A stretch of DNA of 13,165 nucleotides from Ga0077527 sp964533495 (lineage in GTDB: Bacteria > Pseudomonadota > Gammaproteobacteria > Burkholderiales > SG8-41): contig CAZHJU010000053.1 in NCBI GenBank assembly GCA_964533495.1, positions 1 through 13,165 of the forward strand, read 5' to 3'. Made by a program: the position numbers and the translations under genes. The notes below the pieces were generated by a model. The model was not told the origin of the DNA and did not search any database. It saw nothing but the letters and a program-made list of their open reading frames with translations. Of this stretch, positions 13,116-13,165 are shown in pieces (the first letter of the stretch is position 1; every line of letters starts with the position of its first letter).

Positions 13116-13165
13116 AGCGTGTTATGGACTTGTACTGTGAGTCGTAATCTGGCACACAGTGGGGA
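13115..13165. mobile_element. Possible end of an insertion sequence abutting the rnk stop (tentative)
   Basis: Immediately at the rnk stop the sequence changes to GAGCGTGTTATGGACTTG..., lower in GC and reminiscent of the terminal repeats of some IS5-family elements, which insert at short TA/CTAG-like targets; CTAG occurs exactly here (13112-13115). Only 51 bp are visible and no transposase is in the window, so this rests on resemblance and position alone. Confidence 0.25.

Overview
The window is GC-rich DNA with high third-position GC, short intergenic gaps and Gram-negative export signals (lipoboxes, twin-arginine signals). Protein types such as a DUF6279 lipoprotein, a YbdL-type methionine aminotransferase and an Rnk-type regulator fit a betaproteobacterium (Burkholderiales/Rhodocyclales-like). 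This placement is inferred from family content and base composition; there is no rRNA or tRNA in the window to anchor it.

Layout. The left edge holds the first 170 codons of a leftward fumarylacetoacetate-hydrolase-family gene (1-511). A divergent region (512-832) leads to a probable two-gene rightward unit: an NTP/NDP-exchanger-like (NTT/MFS) membrane protein (833-2173) and a Tat-exported aldo/keto reductase (2178-3137). A repeat-rich gap (3138-3401) has a strong hairpin, a REP-like palindromic element and facing arrays of a 7-bp repeat. A leftward ketopantoate-reductase-like gene (3402-4418) ends inside that repeat. A rightward cluster follows (4541-7925): a small lipoprotein, a second Tat-exported aldo/keto reductase, a DUF6279 lipoprotein and a methionine aminotransferase (ybdL).

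From about 7926 to 9205 the base composition drops and the content becomes gene debris. There is a frameshifted tail of a transporter paralogous to the intact one next door, the 3' part of a gamma-glutamyltransferase gene (leftward), and the 3' part of a LysR-type regulator (rightward). The last two meet head to head with both 5' ends missing, as expected from one deletion across a divergent regulator-target pair.

To the right lie an intact leftward ion-transporter-like membrane protein (9206-10519, TTG start), a second REP-like element in inverted orientation (10540-10621), a terminator, and a leftward SDR-family protein whose aligned catalytic tetrad positions all appear substituted (10666-11439). 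Divergent from it is a D-2-hydroxyacid dehydrogenase (11559-12518). The window closes with rnk (12705-13115), preceded by a promoter-like sequence and a compact intrinsic terminator inside its probable leader (candidate rnk-leader attenuator). Just after its stop, the sequence may be the end of an insertion sequence.

Functionally this is an assortment of small-molecule oxidoreductases (two periplasmic aldo/keto reductases, a ketopantoate-reductase-like enzyme, an SDR-like protein, a 2-hydroxyacid dehydrogenase), transporters and envelope lipoproteins, not one obvious pathway. The most noteworthy items are the ggt/lysR deletion scar with the decayed transporter copy, the SDR without its catalytic residues, the rnk leader terminator, and the inverted REP-like pair.
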